NCBI RefSeq assembly: GCF_900142785.1
Contig: NZ_FRCD01000001.1
Location: 372,001 to 436,000, forward strand
Origin: Chryseobacterium carnipullorum
Lineage (GTDB): Bacteria; Bacteroidota; Bacteroidia; Flavobacteriales; Weeksellaceae
Length of the DNA stretch: 64,000 nt
Direction: 5' to 3'
Both the position numbers and the translations under genes were made by a program. The first letter of the stretch is position 1. Each line of letters starts with the position of its first letter. Of the stretch, positions 10,007 through 19,804 are shown one piece after another. Below the pieces are notes generated by a model. It was not told the DNA's origin, ran no database searches, and saw only the letters and a program-made list of their open reading frames with translations.

Positions 10007-10039
10007 TTTTGTGTACGACACAAAAAAGTCCTATTTTTG
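10007..10039 (+). promoter_or_regulatory. Promoter with overlapping palindrome, for small membrane protein
   Basis: A -33 TTG at 10009-10011 and a -7 TATTTTTG at 10032-10039 are 20 bases apart. A perfect inverted repeat (TTTTGTGT, 3 bases, ACACAAAA; 10007-10025) covers the -33 element. It could be an operator, or the terminator of the upstream fumarase gene since A/T-rich sequence follows. Confidence 0.6.
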
Positions 10040-10057
10040 CCTAAAATCTTTAAGAAA

Positions 10058-10342
10058 ATGATAACGATTTTATCAGCATTTTGGCCGTTCTACCAGTTCC
10101 TATGGACTGTATTCTTTATAATCATGTTCTTGGTAGGGTTCTGGTGTATCTTCATGTTCTTCGGTTTGGTAATCCCAATGTGGTTAACTGAAGGTCTGAA
10201 AGAATATTTCGGAAAAGTAAAACCTTTCGACCCTGAGGATATCAGAAGAAAAGAGGTGAATGAGCAGGAAGGTGTAGAAGTAATCTACAGCAATCCTAAA
10301 GGAAACGGACCTTTCCTACACGATCACGGACATCATCATTAA
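10058..10342 (+). CDS. Small membrane protein of unknown function, His-rich C-terminus
   Basis: I start this at the ATG at 10058 (MITILSAFWPF), giving 94 residues, because the promoter -7 box at 10032-10039 overlaps the upstream in-frame TTG. One or two hydrophobic helices span about residues 5-45, rich in Phe and Trp. They are followed by a charged cytoplasmic or periplasmic tail ending in HDHGHHH, which could bind a metal ion. I do not recognise the family. It is monocistronic with a strong terminator at 10408-10437. Confidence 0.72.
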   Translation: MITILSAFWPFYQFLWTVFFIIMFLVGFWCIFMFFGLVIPMWLTEGLKEYFGKVKPFDPEDIRRKEVNEQEGVEVIYSNPKGNGPFLHDHGHHH

Positions 10343-10407
10343 TTTGATTGTCATTGCTTTTTCACCTTAATTCTGAAAAAGTAATATCAAAGCAAAACAA
10401 TATATAT

Positions 10408-10437
10408 AAACCGCTTAATTTTTTTAGGCGGTTTTTT
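10408..10437 (+). terminator. Intrinsic terminator
   Basis: The stem AAACCGC/GCGGTTT (10408-10414 with 10428-10434) with an A/T loop is followed by T residues. It ends the small membrane protein transcript and, read the other way, lies just past the AraC remnant. Confidence 0.8.
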
Positions 10438-10440
10438 TTA

Positions 10441-10735
10441 TTATTCATTTCTCAGTTGTTCAGGCGACACTCCGAATTTTTTCTTGAATGCCCTCTTGAA
10501 ATTCTGGACATATTCATATCCGCATTTCATCGCAATTTCTTTGGTCATAATTCCTATACTAATAATCATTTTCTTCGCTTTCATTATTCTCAGTTCCTAA
10601 ATAAAGAACGGGCAGGCTTTTTCTAAGAAAATTATTAAAAACTAGATCCTTAAATATTTGATTGATCAGCAGGGGGGAGGTAGGCACTTTGTTGATTAGC
10701 CTATGAATTAATTTTAAATATTAGTTTGTTACAAT
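10441..10735 (-). pseudogene. AraC-family regulator remnant
   Basis: Read on the minus strand from the stop at 10441-10443, the last ~50 codons spell the second half of an AraC DNA-binding domain: LRIMKAKKMI, then TKEIAMKCGYEY, then FKRAFKKKFGVSPEQLR. Directly upstream there is an in-frame stop. Upstream again and in another frame, about 10615-10735 reads like the end of an AraC ligand domain (PLLINQIFKDLVFNNFLRKS). The first helix-turn-helix part is missing, so an internal deletion plus frameshift has destroyed the gene. No intact reading frame remains. The rest of this 510-bp interval holds only the terminator and the amylase upstream region. Confidence 0.62.
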
Positions 10736-10852
10736 TACTTTTATCGTAAAGGTTTATGAAATTTTTCACGTGCTTTTTTATATACTTAATTTTCACAGGT
10801 AAATGAAGTATAAAAATGAAAATAAATACTATATTCGATAAAAATAAAGAAA

Positions 10853-13691
10853 ATGAAAAAGTTTTATTCCCTTGTTTACCTGTTGGTTGCGGTGTTTTCT
10901 TTTGGACAGATCAATTATACAATCGCTCCGAATCCCTTCAACGAAACTGATGCCATCACGCTGACGGTTCCGGGAGATCAGATCGATGAATCCGCATGGG
11001 GTGTTTCCAATAATTCTATTTACATGTGGTCTTGGTCTTTTGATACCAATTATCAAAACAGTCAGGATTGTCCTACCAACGGAAGCTGGAACAACTCCAA
11101 TGATTTGAATAAACTCAGTTATAATTCAATTACAGATACCTATTCATTAACTTTTACTCCAACCACCTTTTATGGAAGAACAGGAATAGGAAGGTTCGGA
11201 TTTCTGTTAAAAGATAAAACAGGTTCTCATCAGACCTCGCCGGATATTTTTGTTAATGTTGGTATTTTAAATTTAAACTTGACGAATCCGGTCGCCAATA
11301 GTCTCACTACAGTTCCTTCGGGAAACTCTGTCAATATCACAGCAACCACAAATGTTAGCGCCATATTTCAGCTAAAGGCTAACGGGACAGTTGTCAATTC
11401 TACGTCTGCTCCCTCCCAGTCTTATAATTATAGTTATACGGTAACTCAGGATGCCAACATGGAGCTGATTGCAACAGACACCAATTCGAACTCAAAAAAT
11501 GCAGCATTTATACTACAGACTCCCAGGACGGTCATTTCGGAAGCAATTCCCGGCTGGATCAGACAGGGAATCAACTATCTTCCATCCGATCAGACCAAAG
11601 TAGGACTTGCTCTTTATGCACCTCATAAAAATTTTGTACATGTGATCGGAAGCTTTAATAACTGGGCTGTAAATGACGCTTATTTAATGAAAAGAGATAC
11701 TGCCAATCCGGATCTTTACTGGATTGAATTAAATGGGTTGACCCCTCAGCAGTTATATACGTTCCAATACAGAACCAATGATCTCAAAAAAGTAGCAGAT
11801 CCTTATTCACCACAGATCTTATCTTCCTATGATGATCAGTGGATCTCAAATGCTACCTATCCGAACTTACCACCGTTTCCTGCAGGACAGGATTTTGAAG
11901 TTTCTATGTTTAAAACCGGGCAGGCTCCTTATAACTGGCAAACGATTAATTTTCAAAGGCCGGCTAAAGAAGACCTTGTAGTGTATGAACTATTGCTCAG
12001 AGATTTTACACAGGAAAAAAACTGGCAGTCACTCATTAACAAAATCTCTTATTTAAAAAATTTGAATATCAATGCCATAGAATTGCTTCCTATTATGGAA
12101 TTTGATGGCAACCTTTCCTGGGGATATAATACTTCATTCCATTACGCATTGGATAAAGCGTATGGAACGCCCGAAAAATTTAAAGAATTTGTTGACTTAT
12201 GCCACCAGAATGGAATTGCTGTTATTTTAGACATTGCCTTTAATCATGCTACGGGACGTTCTCCTCTGGCAAGACTCTGGAATATTGACCCCGGATGGTG
12301 ATGGCTACGGCGAAATAGCGGCTAATAATCCTTATTTTAATCAGGTTCCCAAACATTCTTATAACGTGTTTAACGATTTCAACCATACAAGCCCTTCAAC
12401 TCAATATTACGTTGAAAGAAGCCTTCAGCAATGGCTTACCGAGTATCATATTGATGGATTCCGCTGGGATCTTACCAAAGGTTTTACCCAAAACTGCTCG
12501 GAAAATGATGAAGTCTGTACCAATGCCTACCAGCAGGATAGAGTAGATATTATGAAACAGTATGCAGACAAACAATGGGCTATTGATCCCAACTCTTACA
12601 TGATCTTTGAACATCTGGGAACAGATGCCGAAGAACAGCAATGGGCCAATTATAGAATAGACGAAGGAAAAGGAGTAATGCTGTGGAATAAACAAACCGA
12701 TCCTTATAACCAGAATACAATGGGCTATAAGGATAACAGTAATTATGACAGAATGAATCACAGTCTTCATGGTTTTACCAATAAGAGTGCCGTAGGATAT
12801 GGAGAAAGTCATGATGAAGAAAGATTAATGTTTAAGAACCTTGCGTATGGTGCCATTAACGGAAACTACAATGTGACCAACCTTACTACTGCTTTAGAAA
12901 GAATGAAAACTTTTGGGGCGACATTTTTTACCATTCCCGGTCCTAAAATGATCTGGCAGTTTGGAGAATTGGGTTACGAATTCAGTATCAATCGTTGTGC
13001 AAACGGTACGATCAACAGCGGATGCAGAACCGATGAAAAACCTGTTGCCTTTACACTAGGCTATGATACCAATGCCAGCAGAAAAGCGGTATATGATACC
13101 TGGGCTAAAATCATTAATATCAGAAATAGCCACCAGGTTTTCAAGTCTAAAACATACACAATAGAATCCAACAACCTTACCAATGACCCGGAGGGCCTGA
13201 TCACGAGGATTTATGTATATGATAATACCCTGAATGGAATGAAAAACGTTGTTGTGCTGGCCAATTTTACCACTTCTGCACAGAATGTTGTTCCTTATTT
13301 TCCGTATGCTGGTCTATGGCAGAATCTGATGGATAATACAATCTCAAATTTTATTTCTACAACAACTCCGATCATGCTCCAGCCGGGAGAATTCAGAATT
13401 TTTGGAAATTATTCCGGAGCACTTGCAACCGTTGATGTCAACGCAATGAATAAATTATCACTTCAGATTGCAGATAATCCCGTAAAAAATCGTTTAGTAA
13501 AATTGATTTACCACAAAGTGAAAAACGGAGACATCGTCATTTTTGACATGAGCGGCAAAAAAATGGATTCATTTCAATTACCTCAGGAAAACGGAACTTA
13601 TGAATTGAAGGTTGCCTATCCTTCCGGAACCTATCTGGTTCATTTACGGTCTGAAACAGGCACAGCTATCCAGAAGATGGTGATTAAATAA
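10853..13691 (+). CDS. Secreted alpha-amylase family (GH13) enzyme with T9SS sorting domain, split by a frameshift
   Basis: Two overlapping frames, 10853-12301 and the continuation to 13691, form one protein of about 945 residues if one C is removed from the CCCC run at 12289-12292. Residues flanking the break then read continuously (FNHATG, then DPDGDGYGE). Order: signal peptide (about 1-18), beta-sandwich domains, a CBM48-like region with GSFNNW, a GH13 barrel with FNHA, DGFRWD (nucleophile Asp), IFEHLG (acid Glu) and SHDEER, and a T9SS type A sorting domain at the C-terminus. It should hydrolyse alpha-glucans at the cell surface. As sequenced, the first frame stops at a TGA three codons after the site, so the enzyme would be truncated inside the catalytic barrel. 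Confidence 0.85.
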
Positions 13692-13698
13692 ATGGGAA

Positions 13699-13736
13699 AA
13701 AGAGGGATGATGAAAGGACATGATCCCTCTTTTTTA
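13699..13736 (+). terminator. Intrinsic terminator of amylase gene
   Basis: The stem AGAGGGAT/ATCCCTCT (13701-13708 with 13723-13730) is followed by a T-run, 9 bp after the stop. Confidence 0.8.
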
Positions 13737-13766
13737 TTCACAGCACAGAATATATAAATCTACTTT

Positions 13767-13796
13767 TTGGTAATTAAAAATATTAGTCTACTTTTG
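13767..13796 (+). promoter_or_regulatory. Promoter of the SAM-riboswitch transport operon
   Basis: TTG at 13767-13769, 19 bases, then TACTTTTG at 13789-13796. Transcription should begin near 13803, right at the 5' edge of the riboswitch. Confidence 0.75.
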
Positions 13797-13802
13797 CAGT
13801 AG

Positions 13803-13912
13803 ATTATCAAGAAAGGTGGAGGGATTTGGCCCTATGAAACCTTAGCAACCTGCACGTCTCTAAAAAGTGTAAAGGTGCTAATTCCAGCCCGTTGTGGGGA
13901 AGATGAGAAAAG
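13803..13912 (+). promoter_or_regulatory. SAM riboswitch (S-box, SAM-I type)
   Basis: The SAM-I core is readable in order: TTATCAAGA at the P1 5' strand, GGTGGAGGGA, GGCCC, ATGAAACC, TTAGCAACC, GGTGCTAATTCC, then GATGAGA closing P1 (TTATC pairs with GATGA). S-adenosylmethionine binding normally shuts off methionine or SAM synthesis or uptake genes. About 95 bases separate it from the TonB receptor start. I see no strong intrinsic terminator there, so control may act on translation initiation. The riboswitch tells us that the downstream transporters serve methionine-related uptake. Confidence 0.9.
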
Positions 13913-14005
13913 TCAATATTCTGGCAGCAATTCCATTTCTTGAAGTCTTTTTATATCTGCGGATGAGGTCCGTTGAAGTATATTATTAATTTATAAGAAC
14001 GAAAG

Positions 14006-16426
14006 ATGAAAAAATTAAGCCTGTCTGTTATACTCTTGGGATCCGTTTTGGTCAACGCACAGGAACAGGAAAAAGGAACTCAGATCGAAGATGTGGTCAT
14101 TGTAGGAAACCGGAATGCCAAAAGAACAAAACTGGAAACCCCCGTTCCCGTTGACATTATCAATATAGAAAAACTGCAGAGATCAGCCCCGCAAACTACA
14201 GTTCAGGATCTTCTGAACTATGTGATCCCTTCATTCAACGCGGTAAGACAATCTGCTTCTGATGGTACGGAACATATTGATCCTGTAAGTTTGAGAGGAA
14301 TGGGACCTGATCAGGTGTTAGTACTGGTCAATGGCAAAAGAAGACATACCAGCTCACTGGTGAATTATCAGAATACAGTCGGAAACGGATCTGTAGGAAC
14401 GGATCTCAGTACTATTCCGGTGATTGCTATTGACAGGATAGAAGTTCTGAGAGACGGTGCGGCAGCACAGTATGGTTCAGATGCTATTGCAGGGGTTGTG
14501 AATATCATCCTTAAAAAAGATATTGGAGCGTCGGCATCGGCATCTTACGGAATTACTGGAAGAAACGACGGGGAAACTTATCAGACAGGAATCAACTATG
14601 GATCCTCTCTTGGAAAAAAAGACAGTTACATCAATCTCTCACTGCAGTTGAGTCACCGGGGTAAGACTACAAGAACTCAAAATCATGATCTTGATATTTT
14701 CGGAGATAATTTTGCGTATGAATTTGCAGATGATCCTGATGCAGCCAGAGCAGCTGACGATCAAAAAATAAGAGAACGGGGATTGACGCGTAATGATTTT
14801 AACTTCCAGATCGGAGATGCTCAGATCAGACAGGCACAATTGTTTTTTAATTCAGAATATCCTTTGAGTGAAAACTTCAAACTTTATTCTTTCGGAGGTT
14901 TCAGTATTAAAGAAGGAAAAGGATTTGGTTTCAGAAGGCTGCCAAGTGAAACATCTAATGTGGTTTCTTCTATTTATCCAAACGGATTTCAGGCCTCTCT
15001 GGGATCACAGGTCTACGATTTTTCCTATGCTTTAGGCGCTAAATATAATGTAAACAACTGGCTGATTGATTTAAGCAATACTTTCGGAAGCAATACGTTC
15101 AATTATAATGTGAATAATACCAATAATGCTTCGTTGGGAGCGAAATCTCCAACAAGTTTTTATGCAGGAGCTCACAGTTTCCTTCAGAATACTGTCAATC
15201 TTGATATATCTAAAAATATCAATCAGTTTAATGTAGCCTTTGGAGGAGAATTCCGTTTTGAACAATATCAAATCAAAGCAGGAGATGAAGCTTCTTACAC
15301 CCGTTATGACATCAATGGGAATCCTTCCGGCCCTGATTCTACGGTTGAAGGCAATGGGGGTTCACAGTCATTTATAGGTTTTTCACCGGATAATGCCTTG
15401 AAAAAATCCAGACATTCAGCAGCGGTATATGCAGATGTTTCTTATGATCTTGCTAAAAAATTAAATATAGATCTTGCCGGGAGATTTGAAAACTATTCAG
15501 ATTTTGGAAATACCCTGAACGGAAAACTGGCATTGAGATATGAATTTGTAAAAGACTATGCTGTAAGAGCAGCGGTGGGAACTGGTTTCAGAGCCCCCTC
15601 CCTTCAGCAGCAATATTTTAACAACTCCTATGCAGATATTTCTACTTCAGGATCTGGCATTGTGACCAAAGGGATTTTCAGAAACGACAGCGATGCGGCC
15701 AAAGCGCTTGGATTCGATAAATTAAAGCAGGAAACATCAGTCAATGCCAGTGCTGGATTTGCTGTAAAGCCAGCCAACAGATTACTGATCACTGTTGACG
15801 GGTATTGGATCCGGGTAAAAGACAGAATTGTGATCACCAGTAATATCACAGATCCAAGACTGGCGGAGTATAACGTAGAAAGCGGAAGGTTTTTCGCCAA
15901 TGCTATTGATACTGAGACAAAAGGCGTTGATGTCGTAGTAACGTATGACTGGAAAGTAGGCGGTGGAAATTTAAATATCAATCTCGCAGGAAATTATACT
16001 GAGACAAAGATCAAAGATTTCCATTTTCCTGAAAAGTTAGTGCCTGCCCAAAATGAATTCTTCGGGCCCGATCAGATCAATATTATTGAAACCCTGTCTC
16101 CCAAAACAAAAGCATCCTTAGGACTGAATTATGCCATCGGAAAATTCAATTTCATGGTAAGAAATACGTATTTTGGCCAGGTGATAAGAGATGGTTATCC
16201 TTTTGGAAAAGTTCAGAGCTTTACGCCCAAAGTAGTAACCGATGTGAGTGTAGGATATGATATCACAAAAAGTATTAACCTGACGGTGGGTGCCAATAAC
16301 GTACTGGATGTCTTTCCGGATCTTCAGATTTATGAAAACTCATATTATGGAGTATTTAAATATGCTCCGGTTCAGATGGGAACCTTAGGGAACTATTTCT
16401 TCGGAAGACTTAATTTTAATTTTTAA
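14006..16426 (+). CDS. TonB-dependent outer membrane receptor under SAM riboswitch control
   Basis: An 806-residue receptor with a signal peptide (cleavage near residue 18, after VNA), a plug domain (about 40-170, with VSLRGMGPDQVLVLVNG and VLRDGAAAQYGSDAIAGVVNI) and a C-terminal beta-barrel ending in FFGRLNFNF with a terminal aromatic residue. There is no SusD partner and no N-terminal carboxypeptidase-like domain. The S-box upstream and the permease 7 bp downstream suggest energised uptake of methionine, a methionine precursor or a methionine-containing ligand across the outer membrane. The family is certain; the substrate is inferred from regulation and context. Confidence 0.93.
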   Translation: MKKLSLSVILLGSVLVNAQEQEKGTQIEDVVIVGNRNAKRTKLETPVPVDIINIEKLQRSAPQTTVQDLLNYVIPSFNAVRQSASDGTEHIDPVSLRGMGPDQVLVLVNGKRRHTSSLVNYQNTVGNGSVGTDLSTIPVIAIDRIEVLRDGAAAQYGSDAIAGVVNIILKKDIGASASASYGITGRNDGETYQTGINYGSSLGKKDSYINLSLQLSHRGKTTRTQNHDLDIFGDNFAYEFADDPDAARAADDQKIRERGLTRNDFNFQIGDAQIRQAQLFFNSEYPLSENFKLYSFGGFSIKEGKGFGFRRLPSETSNVVSSIYPNGFQASLGSQVYDFSYALGAKYNVNNWLIDLSNTFGSNTFNYNVNNTNNASLGAKSPTSFYAGAHSFLQNTVNLDISKNINQFNVAFGGEFRFEQYQIKAGDEASYTRYDINGNPSGPDSTVEGNGGSQSFIGFSPDNALKKSRHSAAVYADVSYDLAKKLNIDLAGRFENYSDFGNTLNGKLALRYEFVKDYAVRAAVGTGFRAPSLQQQYFNNSYADISTSGSGIVTKGIFRNDSDAAKALGFDKLKQETSVNASAGFAVKPANRLLITVDGYWIRVKDRIVITSNITDPRLAEYNVESGRFFANAIDTETKGVDVVVTYDWKVGGGNLNINLAGNYTETKIKDFHFPEKLVPAQNEFFGPDQINIIETLSPKTKASLGLNYAIGKFNFMVRNTYFGQVIRDGYPFGKVQSFTPKVVTDVSVGYDITKSINLTVGANNVLDVFPDLQIYENSYYGVFKYAPVQMGTLGNYFFGRLNFNF

Positions 16427-16433
16427 CGGCTAA

Positions 16434-17735
16434 ATGAGTACTGCTACACACCAGATCGGCTGGAAAACCGCTGCTGCCATCGTTGTTTCCAATATGATCG
16501 GGACCGGGATATTTACCACCTTAGGCTTTCAGCTTTCTGATATTACCAATACCTACAGTATTTTTCTGTTGTGGATCATCGGTGGGATTCTCGCTTTGTT
16601 TGGGGCTTTTTGCTATGCTGAGCTGGGATCTTATTTTAAGGGAAACGGAGGAGATTATATTTATCTTAAAGAAACCTATCATCCGGTTTTCGGCTATCTG
16701 GTCAGCTGGATCTCTCTGATTATTGGGTTTTCTGCGCCCGTGGCTTTGGCTGCATTGGCCATGTCAAAATATCTTTCAGCCTTTAATTATACCTTTGGAA
16801 ACGGTTTTGCGATTGGATTCATTTTCCTGGTGGCGGCAACATTATCATTCAGCCTTAAAACCTCAAGCCGGTTTCACAATTTTTTTACCTTGATCAAAAT
16901 TGCTTTCATCATTGTGCTGGTTATTTTGGGGGTTGTGCTTCCGGGATCTGCTTCCGGAAACAGTCTTGAATTAGGAACCAGCTGGCAGGACGAAATTATG
17001 CTTCCGGCATTCGCAACATCTCTGGTATTTGTTACCTATTCCTATACCGGATGGAATTCTGCATCTTATATCGCAGGAGAAATCAAAGAGGTCCAGAAAA
17101 ATCTTCCCAGAGCTTTAATTGTGGGAACTGTTTTTGTAACGTTAAGTTACCTTCTGGTCAATTATATCATGCTCAAACACGCACCAGTAGTTCAGATGGC
17201 AGGAAAAGAAGATGTGATGGGAGAAGCAGCAGGCAATATGCTGGGTATCGGCTTTGGAAAAATTGTCAATATTTTTATTGCCTTGCAGTTGATTGCAACC
17301 ATCAGCGGATATCTGTGGGTAGGTTCAAGGCTGACGCAGGCTTTTGCAAAAGAAAATCATTTATGGAGATCACTAGCTGTCAACAACAAAAAAGGAATTC
17401 CCGTAAGAGCGATCTTTGTCCATGCTGTGATTGCTTCGGTGATCATTCTGACAGGAAGTTTTAAAGAAATATTTGTTTACACCGCATTTATCCTTCAGTT
17501 ATTTGCCAGTCTTTCCATTTCTACCGTCTTCTTTCTGAAAAAAGACCAGCGAAAGATATTTAAATCCAATCTATTCTATATTTTTCCGGCCGTTTTTCTT
17601 CTTTTCAGTATCTATATTCTCTATTTTACGCTTATTCATAACCCGAAAGAGAGTATTATAGGACTTGGTATAGTAGCCTTCGGACTTATTTTATATGCAG
17701 TTGATCAAAGGTTTTTTAAAAAGCCAACAGAATAA
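16434..17735 (+). CDS. APC-family amino acid permease
   Basis: A 433-residue inner membrane transporter with about 12 hydrophobic helices. It opens with GWKTAAAIVVSNMIGTGIF, the substrate-binding first helix of the APC superfamily (GxG kink). It starts 7 bp after the TonB receptor stop, so both are read from the same S-box-controlled transcript. Together they form a plausible two-membrane route for methionine or a related amino acid: receptor across the outer membrane, permease across the inner. No clear terminator follows. Confidence 0.92.
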   Translation: MSTATHQIGWKTAAAIVVSNMIGTGIFTTLGFQLSDITNTYSIFLLWIIGGILALFGAFCYAELGSYFKGNGGDYIYLKETYHPVFGYLVSWISLIIGFSAPVALAALAMSKYLSAFNYTFGNGFAIGFIFLVAATLSFSLKTSSRFHNFFTLIKIAFIIVLVILGVVLPGSASGNSLELGTSWQDEIMLPAFATSLVFVTYSYTGWNSASYIAGEIKEVQKNLPRALIVGTVFVTLSYLLVNYIMLKHAPVVQMAGKEDVMGEAAGNMLGIGFGKIVNIFIALQLIATISGYLWVGSRLTQAFAKENHLWRSLAVNNKKGIPVRAIFVHAVIASVIILTGSFKEIFVYTAFILQLFASLSISTVFFLKKDQRKIFKSNLFYIFPAVFLLFSIYILYFTLIHNPKESIIGLGIVAFGLILYAVDQRFFKKPTE

Positions 17736-17774
17736 TTATTCAGTAAATTGTGTAGAATAAGATCTTCAATCTTG

Positions 17775-17909
17775 ATGAAAGCAATTATTCTCATTTTAAA
17801 TGAAATTCTAACGGTTAGCCAGCTTGATTATCTGAAAAATATCATAAACCCAAAGGTTTCAAAAAATTATGACGATTTGATTGTAGAAAGGAATTTTAAT
17901 TTGAATTAA
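17775..17909 (+). CDS. Short open frame of uncertain status
   Basis: A 44-codon frame beginning [17 protein letters not shown] with ATG at 17775. It has no recognised family. It might be a small hydrophobic/amphipathic protein or a gene remnant between the permease and prfA. No convincing ribosome binding site beyond A/T-rich sequence is visible. I list it because nothing else occupies this 208-bp interval apart from the prfA promoter. Confidence 0.2.
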   Translation: MKAIILILNEILTVSQLDYLKNIINPKVSKNYDDLIVERNFNLN

Positions 17910-17916
17910 TAATTCT

Positions 17917-17924
17917 TATCTTTG
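17917..17924 (+). promoter_or_regulatory. -7 promoter box of prfA
   Basis: TATCTTTG matches TAnnTTTG, 19 bases before the prfA ATG. TTG triplets upstream are not at the ideal distance. Confidence 0.55.
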
Positions 17925-17943
17925 CACTCTCAAAAATTGCAGA

Positions 17944-19029
17944 ATGTCTAAATCATTAATTCCAAAGCTAGAAGCGATTAAACAAAGATATAATGAGGTT
18001 GCAGACCTTATTATACAGCCTGATATCATTTCAGATCAAAAAAAATATTCTTCATTAAATAAAGAATACAGTGATTTGGGTAAGATTGTAAGAGTTTACG
18101 ATCAGTATAAAGGGGCACTAGACAATATTGCAGAATCTGAAGAAATCATTGCAGATGGTTCAGACAGAGATTTGGTAGATATGGCTAAGGAGGAAAAAGT
18201 AGAAGCGCAGGCTAAACTTCCGGGTTTGGAAGAAGAGCTGAAAGTTTTATTGATTCCTAAAGATCCTGCCGACGACAAAAACATCATCGTGGAATTACGT
18301 GCCGGAACCGGTGGTGATGAAGCGGCTATCTTCGTGGAAGATGTATATAGAATGTACTCCATGTATTTCAAAACAAAAGGTTGGAAACATGAAGTGACAG
18401 ATTCTAATGAAGCAGCAAAAGGATATAAGGAACTTATCATGAAGGTGGAAGGTGAAGGCGTTTACGGTATCATGAAATTTGAATCCGGAGTGCACCGTGT
18501 ACAGCGTGTTCCTGAAACAGAATCTCAGGGTAGAGTTCATACCTCTGCCATTACCATTGCTGTTTTACCCGAAGCTGAAGAAGTGGATTTTGAACTGAAT
18601 CCTGCAGATATTGAAATGCAGACATCCCGTTCAGGTGGAGCCGGAGGTCAGAACGTAAACAAGGTTGAAACTAAAGTTCAGCTGACTCATAAACCTTCAG
18701 GAATGGTCGTTGTTTGTCAGCAGGCCCGTTCTCAGCTGGCAAACAGGGAGTTGGCAATGGAAATGCTGAGAACCAAACTATACGATATCGAATTGCAGAA
18801 AGTTCAGGGTGATATTGCAGCACAACGTAAATCGATGGTTTCTACCGGTGACCGTTCTGCAAAGATCAAAACCTACAACTATCCACAGGGAAGGGTGACA
18901 GATCACAGAATCAACAAATCGATGTATAATCTCGATGCCTATATGAACGGGGATATTTCTGAAATGATAGACGCCGTGATCATGGCAGAAAATGCAGAGA
19001 AGATGAAGGGGGAAGAAGAAAACTATTAA
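17944..19029 (+). CDS. prfA: Peptide chain release factor 1
   Basis: RF1 ends translation at UAA and UAG. The 361-residue protein is full length. It has an N-terminal helical domain, the codon-recognition region in the middle, and the catalytic GGQ at 234-236 within [12 protein letters not shown], which triggers peptidyl-tRNA hydrolysis. It is read from its own promoter and followed by a terminator at 19044-19070. A second, shorter GGQ protein (PrfH, 36199) occurs in the same window and has a different role. Confidence 0.97.
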   Translation: MSKSLIPKLEAIKQRYNEVADLIIQPDIISDQKKYSSLNKEYSDLGKIVRVYDQYKGALDNIAESEEIIADGSDRDLVDMAKEEKVEAQAKLPGLEEELKVLLIPKDPADDKNIIVELRAGTGGDEAAIFVEDVYRMYSMYFKTKGWKHEVTDSNEAAKGYKELIMKVEGEGVYGIMKFESGVHRVQRVPETESQGRVHTSAITIAVLPEAEEVDFELNPADIEMQTSRSGGAGGQNVNKVETKVQLTHKPSGMVVVCQQARSQLANRELAMEMLRTKLYDIELQKVQGDIAAQRKSMVSTGDRSAKIKTYNYPQGRVTDHRINKSMYNLDAYMNGDISEMIDAVIMAENAEKMKGEEENY

Positions 19030-19043
19030 AATAAACATATCAG

Positions 19044-19070
19044 GCTCTTGAAATTCAAGAGCTTTTTTTT
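19044..19070 (+). terminator. Intrinsic terminator of prfA
   Basis: The stem GCTCTTG/CAAGAGC (19044-19050? with 19056-19062, allowing a one-base shift) is followed by eight T residues, 15 bp after the stop. Confidence 0.8.
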
Positions 19071-19110
19071 GCTGGACCATTCAGCAGATTTAAAATAAAC
19101 TATACTACCT

Positions 19111-19782
19111 ATGAAACGACCGATGAGAATTGTATTTCTGATGCTGTTGTTCTGTGTTCAGAACCTTTTTGCACAGACTAAAGCATTAAATCCTGAACAG
19201 GTATTCGGAATGTATTTTGATGCTTTTGTAAAGCAGGATCAGAATACACTTCAGAAACTGAATACGTACCTTACGCCATTCCTTGGTGCTGAAAATGGGT
19301 ATACCATAGATTTGAAAAAATCGTACAGCGAGGAAGTTCAAAATCTCACCAATACCTTTCTTACCAATCTTCCAAAAGAAACAGCAGTTGATTGTCAAGC
19401 GGAAGCAGGCGAATATTTCAATGCACTTTTAGACAATTTAAAACATACCCGATACGTTGTAAAAAACATACAGGAAGTAAAGAACGAATATGTGGATAAT
19501 GGCCTGTTGACAGAACTTAATGTAGATTTGATTTTTTCTGTTCCTGCAAAAACCTCAGATTTAAAACTTGAAGAAGTAAAAAACTTGAAGACTGAAGATC
19601 TGAAGACCTATTTAAAAAAGAAAACAAGTGCTTTTACAAAATCAGAAAGAAAAGAGACTGTAAAACAGGTTTTTAAGCTTTATCAGATTAAAAAAGACGG
19701 AAATACTTATTATTGGAATGGAGGTCCACAGGAATTAGTATGGAAGCTGAATGAATTGTATTTCTGGACTTTAACGCATTAG
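19111..19782 (+). CDS. Secreted protein of unknown function, first of a tandem pair
   Basis: A 223-residue protein with a signal peptide (cleavage after LFAQ, about residue 22). It has no recognised catalytic motif. It resembles the next protein (19805) throughout: both share PEQVFGMYF/PSEVFEMYF after the signal, the KLNxYLxP block, an EAxxYFxAxxxN block, NVKxxDLKxYL and a final FKLYQ...YYWNG motif. The two probably arose by duplication. The fold could be an NTF2/SnoaL-like or a periplasmic binding fold; this is a guess. It lies 80 bp after prfA behind a terminator. Confidence 0.75.
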   Translation: MKRPMRIVFLMLLFCVQNLFAQTKALNPEQVFGMYFDAFVKQDQNTLQKLNTYLTPFLGAENGYTIDLKKSYSEEVQNLTNTFLTNLPKETAVDCQAEAGEYFNALLDNLKHTRYVVKNIQEVKNEYVDNGLLTELNVDLIFSVPAKTSDLKLEEVKNLKTEDLKTYLKKKTSAFTKSERKETVKQVFKLYQIKKDGNTYYWNGGPQELVWKLNELYFWTLTH

Positions 19783-19804
19783 AACGACAAAATAAAATAT
19801 ATTT

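Noticed and set aside
10037..10057. TTG start giving a longer small membrane protein
   Set aside because: The TTG is part of the -7 promoter box TATTTTTG, so it would lie upstream of or at the transcript start; the ATG at 10058 is preferred.
10348..10626. Plus-strand 92-codon frame
   Set aside because: It is antisense to the AraC remnant and crosses a terminator; no protein features.
12289..12301. Programmed +1 frameshifting in the amylase gene
   Set aside because: Possible at CCC, but there is no stimulatory structure or family precedent that I know of; an indel is simpler.
12234..13691. Amylase second half as an independent gene
   Set aside because: Its first ~20 residues are out-of-frame sequence of the first half, and the barrel motifs continue across the break.
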